From Undibacterium sp. KW1 (GTDB lineage Bacteria; Pseudomonadota; Gammaproteobacteria; Burkholderiales; Burkholderiaceae_D), in NCBI RefSeq assembly GCF_009937955.1, contig NZ_AP018439.1:6076001-6140000 (forward strand): DNA of 64,000 nt, given 5' to 3'. Positions 25,165-34,369 of this stretch are shown here, piece by piece. The first letter of the stretch is position 1; the number at the start of each line of letters is the position of its first letter. The notes under the pieces were generated by a model, which saw only the letters and a program-made list of their open reading frames with translations, had not been told where the DNA came from and ran no database searches. The position numbers and the translations under genes are program-made.

Positions 25165-27531
25165 GTGAGTCAGATTTACATACGCCGCTGCCCCGCCTGT
25201 GAAACCGACAACGCGCCTGAAGTCATGCGCTGTGTTTGCGGCACTTTGCTGTCTGGTGTGGACTTGATGGAAAAACGCGAGCAAACAGAACCATCCATTG
25301 AGATAACGCAGCCAGCAACCACAGTCACAGCAACAGAATTATTTTGCAGTTATGAGGATTGCGAACAAAGCAATCCGCCAAATAGTGATCTTTGCCTGTA
25401 TTGCAATCGCCCACTGAGCAAGGAACCAACAACTCAAGATAGCAGCCAAATTCATAGCCTGTTATCGTTGCCGCAAGCCCTGCGCGATCGCTACAAAATA
25501 CTACATCACCTGCCAACCCTGGGAGCAGAGGCCGAACTGCTAGTGGTAGCAGAAAATACCTCTGCTATACAACGTGTCGCCAAGATTTATCGACATGGCA
25601 TACATGGCAAATCTGAAGTCAGTGAAAGGCTGCAAGCGGTACCAGCCGAGCACCGCGTCGTCGTGCTGGAAGCTGGCGTATCTGACGGCCATGCCTATGA
25701 GCTCATGGAATACTGTGAGCTTGGCTCATTAAAAAAATTCGTACAAGACAGTCGGCCAGATCCTGCCATGCTGGAAAGCATAGTGCGTGAACTGGCAACA
25801 GCCATCGCCAGTGTGCATAAAGCCGGACTTATCCACCGCGACCTGAAGCCCGAGAATATTCTGGTGCGCACGCTGCAACCGCTGGATTTAATACTCACTG
25901 ACTTTGGCATTTCATCTGTGCTGGATGCCACACAAAGGCTGACTGGCACAGCGCGCACCTTGCCGTATGCCTCACCAGAAAGCCTGTCTGGCGTCATCGA
26001 TGCCAAGGCAGATTACTGGGCGCTGGGCATGATCATGCTGGAACTGGCTATGGGCCAGCATCCATTTGCCGGTTTGTCAGAAGCTGTGATCCTGCACCAC
26101 CTGACTACGCGCGAGCTGGAACTCAATGCCGTGCCGGATGCCTATCTGCGCAAGCTGCTGCGTGGCCTGCTGTTGCGTGACCCTAAAAAACGCTGGGGTA
26201 AGGATCAGATCATGCGCTGGCTGGCGCGTGACACCAGCCTGCCAGAGGCCGTGGAAACCATGGCCATGGGCGGTTTTCGTGAGCCCTATCATATAGGTCA
26301 ATATCTCTGCCACACCCGCGAACAACTGGCAGTGGCACTGGCCCGTAACTGGGATGATGGCGTCAGGGATATCTCGAATGCGCAATTGCTGGCCTGGTTC
26401 CGCGATGTACAAAAAGACCAGAATGCGGTGCGGGTCTTGCTCGATATGCGCCAGGATAAAAAGCTCTCGGTCGATGTACAGCTATTGCGACTGATATTGC
26501 ATCTGGCACCCGGCATACCACCGGTATGGCGCGGTGAAACCATAGAACTGCCAGCGATACTCGGCTATGCCAATAGCTCATTGAAAGGTGATGAAACCGC
26601 CAGCAACTGGCTGAAACAGCTGTACAACTACGGCGTGCTGGAAGCCTATGCCGATGCGGGCAACAAAGAAGTCGCCAGCATAGTGCAAAAATGGCAGGCT
26701 TGCTGCAAACAAATCGAGCAGGCCTGGCAAGAAGCTTTTGGTCTCGTGAAAAACTATGCCAGCAAGCAATTGCCGGGAGAACATAGCAATATCGACAAAC
26801 TCATGTACGGCCTTGAGACAGATGACAGCGCACCGCTGCATAGATTGCATGCACGGGTGCTGGCGCTGGTCTATGATGAACGCTGGCCTGAGCGCCTGCG
26901 CAAGCGCCTGCAGGTCGCCTATGCCGGCCTGCAAGCTTATTGCCCCTGGTTATCTGCATTGGGTGAGATAGAAAAAATGCCGGTCGCCTCGCTGCTGGTG
27001 CTTGAAGCCCTGTTGCCGGAGGCGCAAAAAGCAGTTGAACGCCAGCAAAAAGCCGATGCCTGGCTGCGCAGCACAGAGCAGGATGCCGCCGCCGCAATAA
27101 AGCAGGAAGTCTTGCAAAGTATCAGAAGCTTGCGCACGGCTGCCACTGACAGTCTCTTGCCTGACAGCGCCGTAGAAGACTTGCAAAAGGCGCTGGAAGA
27201 GTATTATGTGTTGCTGGAAAAACTGCGCGCCTCAGCCAGCACCGAAGCAGCATGGCAGGAAGCAAAGAAGAGCGCATCGCGGGTAGAACATATTGCCGCA
27301 GGAATATCCCGCGAGCTCAATCAACTGCTGGCAAGACGCACAGAAAACCAGGGCTGGGCGGGGCAGGAAATGCAGGTTTTTCTGGCCATTGCCATCATCG
27401 TCATACTTATCTTTTTCAGAAAGAGTAATTTTTACTGGATATTGCTGCTGGTCTCAGGCCTTGCCGCCTGGCGCTTCTTGCCTAATTTTTTGAGCATGCG
27501 CAAAATCCGCGAGTTGGGTGAGCAACTATAA
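25165..27531 (+). CDS. Zinc-ribbon Ser/Thr protein kinase, membrane-anchored
   Basis: A 788-residue Hanks-type kinase. The N-terminus has two zinc-ribbon-like Cys clusters (CPAC...CVC at about 9-28 and CSYEDC...CLYC at about 56-77). The kinase domain spans about 105-355 with VAIK-type Lys140, catalytic HRD at 224-226 (HRDLKPEN) and DFG at Asp246. The Gly-rich loop is weak. A long helical region (about 360-725) follows, then two closely spaced membrane segments at about 737-751 and 757-773. It uses GTG start 25165 directly after the TGA of the radical-SAM gene, with GGAGG at 25154-25158. It is likely the regulator or sensor of the cassette. No PASTA or FHA domain is seen. Confidence 0.88.
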   Translation: MSQIYIRRCPACETDNAPEVMRCVCGTLLSGVDLMEKREQTEPSIEITQPATTVTATELFCSYEDCEQSNPPNSDLCLYCNRPLSKEPTTQDSSQIHSLLSLPQALRDRYKILHHLPTLGAEAELLVVAENTSAIQRVAKIYRHGIHGKSEVSERLQAVPAEHRVVVLEAGVSDGHAYELMEYCELGSLKKFVQDSRPDPAMLESIVRELATAIASVHKAGLIHRDLKPENILVRTLQPLDLILTDFGISSVLDATQRLTGTARTLPYASPESLSGVIDAKADYWALGMIMLELAMGQHPFAGLSEAVILHHLTTRELELNAVPDAYLRKLLRGLLLRDPKKRWGKDQIMRWLARDTSLPEAVETMAMGGFREPYHIGQYLCHTREQLAVALARNWDDGVRDISNAQLLAWFRDVQKDQNAVRVLLDMRQDKKLSVDVQLLRLILHLAPGIPPVWRGETIELPAILGYANSSLKGDETASNWLKQLYNYGVLEAYADAGNKEVASIVQKWQACCKQIEQAWQEAFGLVKNYASKQLPGEHSNIDKLMYGLETDDSAPLHRLHARVLALVYDERWPERLRKRLQVAYAGLQAYCPWLSALGEIEKMPVASLLVLEALLPEAQKAVERQQKADAWLRSTEQDAAAAIKQEVLQSIRSLRTAATDSLLPDSAVEDLQKALEEYYVLLEKLRASASTEAAWQEAKKSASRVEHIAAGISRELNQLLARRTENQGWAGQEMQVFLAIAIIVILIFFRKSNFYWILLLVSGLAAWRFLPNFLSMRKIRELGEQL

Positions 27532-27545
27532 ATTCTGGAGTATCC

Positions 27546-27965
27546 ATGTCTGCCATTTTTAACAAATTGAATTTGAAAGATCAGAGTGAAATACTGGTCT
27601 TGCATGCACCCGCATCATTTGAGCCTGAAATCGCGGCCTTGACCAAGGTCAAGGTACACAAGAAATTGTCTGGCATCAAAAAACTGAATTTTGCTTTGGT
27701 ATTCGTCAGCAAGCAGCAAGAGCTTGATGAAATCTCACTGGCCCTGAGCAAGCTGGTAGAGGGAGATGCCCTACTGTGGTTTGCTTATCCCAAGGGAAGC
27801 TCGAAAAAATATCAATGTGAATTCAACCGTGATACTGGCTGGGATGTGATCAAAGCGGCTGGGTTTGATACGGTGAGGATGGTGGCGATTGATGAAGACT
27901 GGTCAGCATTACGGTTCAGGCATGGCGACTTTATCAAAAATTCTAGCAGGAAGGCTGCTGGCTGA
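27546..27965 (+). CDS. DUF3052-like small protein
   Basis: A 139-residue cytoplasmic protein. The pattern ALLWFAYPKGSSKKY, NRDTGWDVIKAAGFDTVRMVAIDEDWSALRFRH is typical of the DUF3052-like family, whose function is unknown. It starts 14 bp after the kinase gene with GGAG before the ATG. It may belong to the same transcript, but such proteins are also found alone, so its membership in the cassette is uncertain. A stem-loop at 28005-28037 follows. Confidence 0.75.
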   Translation: MSAIFNKLNLKDQSEILVLHAPASFEPEIAALTKVKVHKKLSGIKKLNFALVFVSKQQELDEISLALSKLVEGDALLWFAYPKGSSKKYQCEFNRDTGWDVIKAAGFDTVRMVAIDEDWSALRFRHGDFIKNSSRKAAG

Positions 27966-28004
27966 AGGCCTGATTATTTTACAGATAAATAGAACTCAAT
28001 TCGG

Positions 28005-28037
28005 GCTCAATCCAGTTAGCCCTTAGCTGGATTGAGC
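28005..28037. terminator. Stem-loop between convergent genes
   Basis: A perfect 11-bp stem (GCTCAATCCAG at 28005-28015 and its complement at 28027-28037) with an 11-nt loop lies between the convergent DUF3052-like and YkvA genes. U-tracts are weak on both strands, so it may end transcripts with Rho or just stabilise 3' ends. Confidence 0.55.
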
Positions 28038-28064
28038 TTCATAGTAGCCTGGCAAGGCAAGACC

Positions 28065-28406
28065 TCAAACTTGTCCACTGCCGAACCAGCCCGTCATCTT
28101 ATCCCTGGCACTCTGCTTCACATCGTCAGTAATATAAAAACTGACGGTCACCAGAGCGCCCGCAATGACACCGAGATCATCACTGTAACCGACCACTGGC
28201 AACATATCCGGCACTGCATCCAGCGGGAAAATGAAGTAACCCAATGTACCAAAGATGACAGTCTTGGCCCAGGCTGGTGTCTCCGGCCTCTGAGCCGCAT
28301 AGTACAGGCACAGCACTTTTTCTATGACTTCACTGCCTGCCGCTTGTGCATATTTCTTGAGCTTGTCCCAAAAACCTTTTTCACTATACGCTTTGCCATG
28401 TGACAT
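28065..28406 (-). CDS. YkvA-like DUF1232 membrane protein
   Basis: A 113-residue protein of the DUF1232 (YkvA) family. The core segment TVIFGTLGYFIFPLDAVPDMLPVVGYSDDLGVIAGALV is the family hallmark and spans about 50-87. A GAGGAG ribosome binding site precedes the ATG. The gene starts 11 bp after the end of the LysE-type gene on the same strand, so they likely form an operon. Function unknown. Confidence 0.88.
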   Translation of the reverse strand: MSHGKAYSEKGFWDKLKKYAQAAGSEVIEKVLCLYYAAQRPETPAWAKTVIFGTLGYFIFPLDAVPDMLPVVGYSDDLGVIAGALVTVSFYITDDVKQSARDKMTGWFGSGQV

Positions 28407-28417
28407 GACACTGCTCC

Positions 28418-29049
28418 TCAGTCATTCGCTTTTTTCACGGTGGCCAGCAAACCCGCCGCTGCCACGAATACGCCGCCAGAAAACTGGTTGAACATTTTTG
28501 CCTTGCCTTTGGACCGCAGCCAGGGTCCCATGCGTTCGGCAAATACCGCATACAGCATCAGCACACTGAATTCAAAAAATACAAAGGTGCTGCACAGGAC
28601 TAAAAATTGCGGCAGCTTGGCGGCAGCCGGATTGATGAATTGCGGGAAGAAGGCGGTAAAGAACAGCAAGGCCTTGGGATTGCTGGCGCCGACCAGCATG
28701 CCTTTGACATACAGGCGCAGGCGGGTGCCGCGCAACTCGGTTTCTGTCGGCAAGATAAAATCACTGCTCTTGGCACGCAAGCTGCTGATGCCGAGATACA
28801 AGAGATAAGCCACACCGAGGTATTTGATGATGGTAAATACCAGCGCCGAGGTCGCCAGAATCGCACCTATGCCTATTGCCGAACAAGTCATGATGGCAAT
28901 CAGGGAAGTAATATTCCCCAGCGCCGGAAACAGGGTCATGCGCGCACCGAAATTGATGCTGTTGGTGATGCACATCAAAACGGCGGGACCGGGGTGATGG
29001 TCAGTACCAATACGGCGATAACATACAGCAACCAGGTTTCTATAGACAT
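28418..29049 (-). pseudogene. LysE/RhtB-family exporter with a one-base frameshift
   Basis: LysE-type amino-acid exporters have about 205-210 residues. Most of the frame (about residues 22-210) is intact, with FTIIKYLGVAYLLYLGISSLRAKSS, MLVGASNPKALLFFTAFFPQF and the other membrane helices. The true N-terminus, MSIETWLLYVIAVLVLTITP, is read from the ATG at 29049 in another frame. The two join at the expected TPGPAVLM motif only if one base is added near 28988-28994, where a C/G run occurs. So the gene carries a single-base deletion, or there is a sequencing error. The ORF from 29062 as it stands gives a wrong N-terminus. Confidence 0.85.
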
Positions 29050-29125
29050 ACGGGCTCCCCATGAGTTAAATATCCTGTTACAGATATCTTAGTCGATTTC
29101 AGGGGCAGCCATCATATTTGCTTTT

Positions 29126-29953
29126 TTATGCTGGTTTCACCACTTTGCGTGGTGCTAGCGGCGGCGGTGTATAAGCGGCCCATTCTGGTTTTTGCTCTTT
29201 ACCGCTATCGATGATGACCATATAGCGCCCAGCCCAGGGATTGTCCTGGCGGTTTTTGTCGAGCACCCAAAATTTCTTGCCCTCTGCCACGCCTTGCAAA
29301 TAGTCCGCATCCAGCACCGAGTAGCGGTCTAGCAAGAGATTCAAAGTACCTGGTATCCGTACACAGCCCTTGGATTGCACTGTGCCCAGACGTGATTCGA
29401 GTACGCCAGGGTCAGTCGCATGCATTTGCAGACGCATGTCGGCGATAATTTTATCGCCCCAGCCTTTTTTGGCCTTTTGCCAGCCAAAATCAAAGACGCG
29501 CCGGCCTTTGATGCCATAACCGCGTATGCCCTTGCTGTTTTTGCTGCCCTCGGCACGGTAATCCGGATTGGCCAGGCTATGCGCATACACCCCGATAGGG
29601 GTTTCAAAATGCTCAAAACCAAGAGAGCGCCCTGTAGAAACAGGTGAAGCACCAATGAACTGGTATTGCCCTTCCTGGTCTAACCAAAACAACATGGCAA
29701 CCTGGACCTTGGGATTGCGATCGACCAGCATAATATATTGAGAAGGCAGGCTGGTGATGCTGTTAGTGCTGAGGGCGGTAGCCATCTGCTCTATATAAAA
29801 TTGCAAATCTTCTGGTGGCGGTTGTACCTGCTGCACTACAGTGGTGGCGTAAATGTCCTTAAGACTAAGGGCAGACTCCAGTGCTTGCGAGGGTGCGGCA
29901 AAGGCAAGTGCCACCGTGATGGCTATGGCAGGTTTAAGCAGGGATGAAAGCAT
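29126..29953 (-). CDS. L,D-transpeptidase family protein
   Basis: A 275-residue exported protein with a signal peptide (about 1-24, ending near SQALE). The YkuD-type catalytic site is seen as SKGCVRIPG with nucleophile Cys197, and the upstream His in YAHSLANPDYR fits the family. These enzymes act in the periplasm on peptidoglycan, making 3-3 cross-links or linking proteins. The SxGCxR motif shows an intact active site. The C-terminal ~40 residues are a Pro-rich tail. It is transcribed alone. Confidence 0.85.
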   Translation of the reverse strand: MLSSLLKPAIAITVALAFAAPSQALESALSLKDIYATTVVQQVQPPPEDLQFYIEQMATALSTNSITSLPSQYIMLVDRNPKVQVAMLFWLDQEGQYQFIGASPVSTGRSLGFEHFETPIGVYAHSLANPDYRAEGSKNSKGIRGYGIKGRRVFDFGWQKAKKGWGDKIIADMRLQMHATDPGVLESRLGTVQSKGCVRIPGTLNLLLDRYSVLDADYLQGVAEGKKFWVLDKNRQDNPWAGRYMVIIDSGKEQKPEWAAYTPPPLAPRKVVKPA

Positions 29954-30148
29954 CTTGAATGAGAAAAAGGAATCTGTAGTCTATGCAATGAGGCCCCGGG
30001 GCCTGTCCCTTTCAATATGCCGCAGTTTGATGGTCACAGACAAGTATAAACATCATGCTGGTATGCAAGGTGTTGCAACTTTGACTCATCGCAAACACCT
30101 TCATATCACAAATACTATATTGCATGTTTTACACAGGAGGACTCAGCC

Positions 30149-30616
30149 GTGAAACTTATGAAATTAGCCTCACTCTTGCCCTTGTCGCTATCGCTCTGTC
30201 TGAGCATGCCTGCATTGGCCGCGGGCAGCAATTGTTCAAACAAGGATATCGCTTGTGTCACTGGCGGTATAGGCAGTACGGAAAGGGAAGAATTACAACA
30301 GCAGGCAGGGCAATACAATCTGTGGCTGCGCACTGCTGCCAATAAATCTGGCGCTTATCTGGCGGATATCAAAGTTATTGTGAGAGACGACAAAACCAAA
30401 GCCGTGCTGCTGACAACGACGCTGGATGGTCCCTGGCTATTCTTGAATCTGCCCGAAGGCCGCTATGAAGTGGAGACGCAATACCATGACAAGACTAAAC
30501 GATCTGATCAGATCGTCAAAAAAATCACCGAGATCAAAAAAGGCAGCCAGCGCCAGATGATGATGTATTTCGAAGCCAGCAATGTCGGTGAACTGAATTA
30601 CCAGCCTGCTCAATAA
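30149..30616 (+). CDS. Exported small protein with a carboxypeptidase-regulatory-like beta fold
   Basis: A 155-residue protein with a signal peptide (about 1-24, SLLPLSLSLCLSMPALAAG). After two Cys residues (NCSNKDIAC) it has a beta-sandwich-like stretch in which AYLADIKVIVRDDKTKAVLLTTTLDGPWLFLNLPEGRYEVETQYHD resembles CarboxypepD_reg-like repeats. It starts at GTG 30149 with a strong AGGAGG upstream. An ATG at 30158 is an alternative. Function unknown, probably periplasmic. Confidence 0.75.
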   Translation: MKLMKLASLLPLSLSLCLSMPALAAGSNCSNKDIACVTGGIGSTEREELQQQAGQYNLWLRTAANKSGAYLADIKVIVRDDKTKAVLLTTTLDGPWLFLNLPEGRYEVETQYHDKTKRSDQIVKKITEIKKGSQRQMMMYFEASNVGELNYQPAQ

Positions 30617-30628
30617 AACGCCGGGGCG

Positions 30629-31069
30629 TCAGTCCAGGTAAATCCTGGGCTTGTACACTTCCATGAAATTGTCCGGTTTGCTCAGTGGAGTAAAACCAAA
30701 CTTTTCATACAGGCCAGCGGCGGTGCTGGTCGATAGCGTAAAGCGGCGCAGCTTGCTGACTACCGGGTGAGCCATGACTTCTTCCATCAGTAATCTGGAG
30801 ATGCCCTTGCCGCGCATGTCGGTCACGACAAACACATCGACGAGGTTACCAAAGGTCGCCATGTCGGTGATGATGCGGCAAAAGCCCACCATGCGCTGTT
30901 GCTGGAAGATACTGAAACACAGGGAATTGCGCAGAGATTCCTCTACCACAGGTCGTGAAATGCCGGTGGCCCAACCACTTTCGGTCGTCAAGAATTGATG
31001 GACGAGGTCGATATCGATCTTGTCCTTGTCTGTCGTGATCCAGTATTCGCCAGCCTGTGTTGCGTTCAT
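30629..31069 (-). CDS. GNAT-family N-acetyltransferase
   Basis: A 146-residue single-domain GNAT protein. The acetyl-CoA binding loop lies in VVTDMRGKGISRLLMEEVM, matching the R/Q-x-x-G-x-G/A motif, and the C-terminal strand pair with GLYEKFGFTPL is typical. These enzymes transfer acetyl groups from acetyl-CoA to amines. The substrate cannot be told from sequence. It stands convergent to the preceding small exported protein gene, with an in-between gap of 12 bp. Confidence 0.88.
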   Translation of the reverse strand: MNATQAGEYWITTDKDKIDIDLVHQFLTTESGWATGISRPVVEESLRNSLCFSIFQQQRMVGFCRIITDMATFGNLVDVFVVTDMRGKGISRLLMEEVMAHPVVSKLRRFTLSTSTAAGLYEKFGFTPLSKPDNFMEVYKPRIYLD

Positions 31070-31175
31070 GCCGTTCTGTCCTTGTGCTTAGGTGCTAAGG
31101 TGATTAGGTGCGTGGTTGCTTGGGAATCTTTCAAAAATGCATTGCCAGGTTCAGACCACAAAGTAGTTTTCAAGT

Positions 31176-31727
31176 TTATTCAGATGGCTGGGCTACAACG
31201 GTGGCCAGGTAATTATTCTTGATACGAACATAGTGCTCTGCCGAGTATTTGAAATAGCTGATTTCTTCTGGGGTCAAGGCGCGGACTTTGACCGCCGGGC
31301 GGCCTACATATAAAAAGCCGCTTTCCAGTACCTTGCCCGGTGGCACCAGGCTGCCTGCACCGAGCATGACATGCTTGTGGATAATGACATCATCCATGAC
31401 GATGCTGCCCATGCCTATCAGGCATTCATCACCGATATTGCAGCCATGCAGGATGACGGAATGGGCTATCGTCACATAATCACCAATAATCAAAGGTGAG
31501 CCAGCTGGCTTGCTGGCATTCTTGTGTGAGACATGGCCCATGGCCAGATCCTGGAAATTACTGCTATGGCCTATGCGTATGTGATTGACGTCGCCACGCA
31601 AGACGGCATTGCACCAGACCGAACTATCCGGCCCGATTTGTACATCACCGATGATCTGGGCGCTGGGGTGGAGGTAGCAATTTTCAGATATTTCAGGGAA
31701 GGTGGTCAGGTAGGGACTGAGTGGCAT
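31176..31727 (-). CDS. Gamma-carbonic anhydrase family protein
   Basis: A 183-residue left-handed beta-helix protein of the YrdA/CaiE type. Hexapeptide repeats are seen, such as IIGDVQIGPDSSVWCNAVLRGD. The zinc-binding His residues are in GHVSHKN and in the YVTIAHSVILHGC segment, so metal binding looks intact. The start at 31727 matches the usual family N-terminus. The frame back to 31793 has no matching extension. Activity as carbonic anhydrase is not proven for most members. Confidence 0.9.
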   Translation of the reverse strand: MPLSPYLTTFPEISENCYLHPSAQIIGDVQIGPDSSVWCNAVLRGDVNHIRIGHSSNFQDLAMGHVSHKNASKPAGSPLIIGDYVTIAHSVILHGCNIGDECLIGMGSIVMDDVIIHKHVMLGAGSLVPPGKVLESGFLYVGRPAVKVRALTPEEISYFKYSAEHYVRIKNNYLATVVAQPSE

Positions 31728-31807
31728 GGTGCAATCTTTGCGTTCATTGGAAGGTTTGAGCACTGATTTTAACTGATCGACATCATCAAGCACATGTGGA
31801 CAGATAC

Positions 31808-33844
31808 TTAGATATCCACAGGATCAATTTCCACCGACCACCGGACCCGGCTTTTCATGGCACGCAGATCAGCGATCCAGGCTTTGACAAAGGCTTGCAG
31901 AGCTGGGCGTGAAACTGATTCGACCAGCAACTGTGCCCTATCGACGTTAGCCACCCGCGTCATGGTCATGGGGATGGGGTCGTTGATCATGATGCCCTGA
32001 TGCTCGGTACAGAGCGCGGCTTCTTTCAAAAAGGCGATGGCAGTTTCCAGCTCTTTGGCTTCTGCCCGCAATAAAGCCTGGTACATGAAAGGTGGCATAT
32101 GGGCTTGCTGGCGTTCATCCAGCAAGTCTTTGGCAAAGTCGGGGTAATTGTGTGACATCAGCGCATGGTAGAGAGGATGATCGGGGTAGCGGGTTTGTAC
32201 CAGTACCTCGGATGCATTGCCGCCTTCTTTTTGCGCGGCCCGCCCAGCCCGGCCTGCTACCTGCATGAGCTGGGCAAACAGGCGTTCACTGGCGCGGTAA
32301 TCTTGCGAGAACAGAGCAGCGTCCGGGTTCAGCGCTGCCACCAGGGTCAGGCGTTTGAAGTCATGCCCCTTGGCCACCATTTGGGTGCCAATCAGTATAT
32401 CGACTTCACCGGCATGCACACGTTCAAAAGCAGCGGCAGCACTGCCTTTGAGACGGGTGGAGTCGGCATCAATGCGGAAAACCCTGGCCTCCGGGAAAAG
32501 CAGGGCCAGGCTTTCTTCCATGCGCTGGGTACCGCGACCCAGCGGTTGCAGGTCTATATTGCCGCAAGTAGGGCATGAGCGCGGTATGCGTTGTTCCAGG
32601 CCGCAGTGATGACAGCGCAATCTATGGTCACCTTTATGCAAGACCAGATGGGCAGTACAGCGCGTGCAATTGCTGATCCAGCCACAGGCGTCGCAAGCCA
32701 GTACCGGTGCATAACCACGCCGATTGAGGAACAGTAGTGATTGCTCACCTTTCTCCAGACGTAGCTTGATTGCGCCTATCAATCTTTGCGTCAGGCCTTC
32801 GCTGGGTTTTTCTCTTTCCAGGTTGATGATGCGTATGATGGGCAGGACGGCGTGCTGGACTGCCCGCTCACGCAATTCCAGCAAGCGGTAACGGCCAGTC
32901 TGCGCACCCTGCCAGCTTTCCAGCGAGGGCGTGGCTGAACCCAGCAAGATGGGTATCGAGAGCTGGCGCGCCCGCCATACAGCAAGGTCACGGGCAGAGT
33001 AACGCAGGCCTTCCTGTTGCTTGTAGGAAGGGTCATGCTCTTCATCGATGATGATCAGCTTCAACCTAGGCAGGGATGCCAGCATGGCCAGGCGTGTACC
33101 GAGCACGATGCGGGCACGACCGGTATGCGCAGCCAGCCAGTTCAACATGCGTTCACCTTCTGCCATGCCACTGTGCAGGGTAGATAGCATCAGGCCAGGG
33201 AAACGGGCGCGGATATGCGATTCAAGCTGTGGCGTCAGGTTAATTTCTGGCACCAGGATCAGGATCTGGGCATCCGGCGCCTTTGCCAGTATTTTGGCGG
33301 CAGTCTGCAAATACACTTCCGTCTTCCCGCTGCCGGTCACACCAAACAAGAGATGCGGCGCATAGCCCTCGGCGTTGGCAACTGCATCCACCGCAGCTTG
33401 TTGCTCGGGATTTAATTGCGGTTCGCCTACCGGGCTGACATCAGCCTGCTCAGGCAATTTGGCCAGCTTCTTGATGGAGCGCTGCAAGGATACTGTCTTG
33501 ATGGCTTTCAGGTTCTTGGGCAAGGCGGGTACAGCCACCTCGCCTATGGGGCGCTGATAATACTCGGCGGCAAACTGGCATAGCGCTAGCCATTCCTTGT
33601 TCATGGGTGGCAGCTCATGCCTGACAGCGATTGCGTCGCGCAGCTTGGCGGGTGGGACATCGGTCTCATTCACCACATCCATGATCAGACCGACGACTTC
33701 CTGGCGGCCAAAGGGCACAGCAGCCAGTTGCCCGGGTTGAGGCAAGTCGGCAACTGCCCCTCCCTCTTCCTGTGTTGCCCACCGATAATCGAAGGTGCTG
33801 TCAAGTGGGGTATCGAGGGCTACGCGTAAATAAACTTGTTTCAC
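31808..33844 (-). CDS. priA: Primosomal protein N' (replication restart helicase PriA)
   Basis: A 678-residue superfamily 2 helicase that restarts stalled forks. It has a N-terminal DNA-binding region (about 1-150), Walker A GVTGSGKTEVYL, DEEH box in IIIDEEHDPSYKQQ, and the zinc-binding Cys block (CDACGWISNCTRC, CHHCG, CPTCG). The ATG at 33844 gives the standard N-terminus. It is transcribed leftward, downstream of hemE, with a 525-bp intergenic region between. Slightly shorter than the E. coli protein (732), as usual in betaproteobacteria. Confidence 0.96.
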   Translation of the reverse strand: MKQVYLRVALDTPLDSTFDYRWATQEEGGAVADLPQPGQLAAVPFGRQEVVGLIMDVVNETDVPPAKLRDAIAVRHELPPMNKEWLALCQFAAEYYQRPIGEVAVPALPKNLKAIKTVSLQRSIKKLAKLPEQADVSPVGEPQLNPEQQAAVDAVANAEGYAPHLLFGVTGSGKTEVYLQTAAKILAKAPDAQILILVPEINLTPQLESHIRARFPGLMLSTLHSGMAEGERMLNWLAAHTGRARIVLGTRLAMLASLPRLKLIIIDEEHDPSYKQQEGLRYSARDLAVWRARQLSIPILLGSATPSLESWQGAQTGRYRLLELRERAVQHAVLPIIRIINLEREKPSEGLTQRLIGAIKLRLEKGEQSLLFLNRRGYAPVLACDACGWISNCTRCTAHLVLHKGDHRLRCHHCGLEQRIPRSCPTCGNIDLQPLGRGTQRMEESLALLFPEARVFRIDADSTRLKGSAAAAFERVHAGEVDILIGTQMVAKGHDFKRLTLVAALNPDAALFSQDYRASERLFAQLMQVAGRAGRAAQKEGGNASEVLVQTRYPDHPLYHALMSHNYPDFAKDLLDERQQAHMPPFMYQALLRAEAKELETAIAFLKEAALCTEHQGIMINDPIPMTMTRVANVDRAQLLVESVSRPALQAFVKAWIADLRAMKSRVRWSVEIDPVDI

Positions 33845-34369
33845 GATCTAAGCCTGAACATGAAAATCGGCGCTAACTATTGATTTCATAAGGCTTTTTG
33901 ACATATCCACAGTTTCTGTGGATAACTTTGTGGAGAAAGGTCTATTGACATCGGTTTTCGCTAGCGTTTACGGGGGTTTCCACAAAATGCCCTGTCTCAG
34001 AGCCAAGAATTTAGTCGTTTAAAATCAATGACTTATAAAAAATGCCGGGAGACAAAAAAATATTTTTGAAAATATTTTTTGCCGCCCCGATTTTGTGCAT
34101 AAGTGACAGAAAATGTGCATAGAAATGCAAAATTTTTCTGCGGCGTATCCATTGGTTTTCCACAGCTTTCAGGCTGGAAAAGCACGCCAGTTCTATGTTT
34201 TGCAGAGCAACATGATGCAAAGACAAGCGTCTCAGCCACTTGTTGTTTTGCCAGTGCCTGAATATACATACTTTACCAGCGGCCTGAGCAGAAACACTGG
34301 CTGGACCAGCCACACTACTGTCAATCCGTGGCAGAAAATCATGCTTATTTTATAAATAAATACCAGTTT
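33845..34369. other. AT-rich intergenic region with DnaA-box-like motifs
   Basis: About 525 bp between priA and hemE. Motifs matching the relaxed DnaA box TTWTNCACA are at 33917-33925 (minus), 34094-34102 (minus) and 34156-34164 (plus). One-mismatch copies are at 33903-33911, 33976-33984 and 34114-34122. A very AT-rich stretch with mirrored A/T runs is at 34053-34080. Shared with the region upstream of hemE are CTGTGGATAACTTTGTGGA (33916-33934) and, inverted, the 16-mer at 34020-34035. No gene is seen. It may be part of a replication-control region or only a promoter. Confidence 0.55.

Noticed and set aside
29991..30004. 14-bp palindrome AGGCCCCGGGGCCT as a regulatory site
   Set aside because: It is a single GC-rich palindrome with no partner copy or clear position relative to a promoter.
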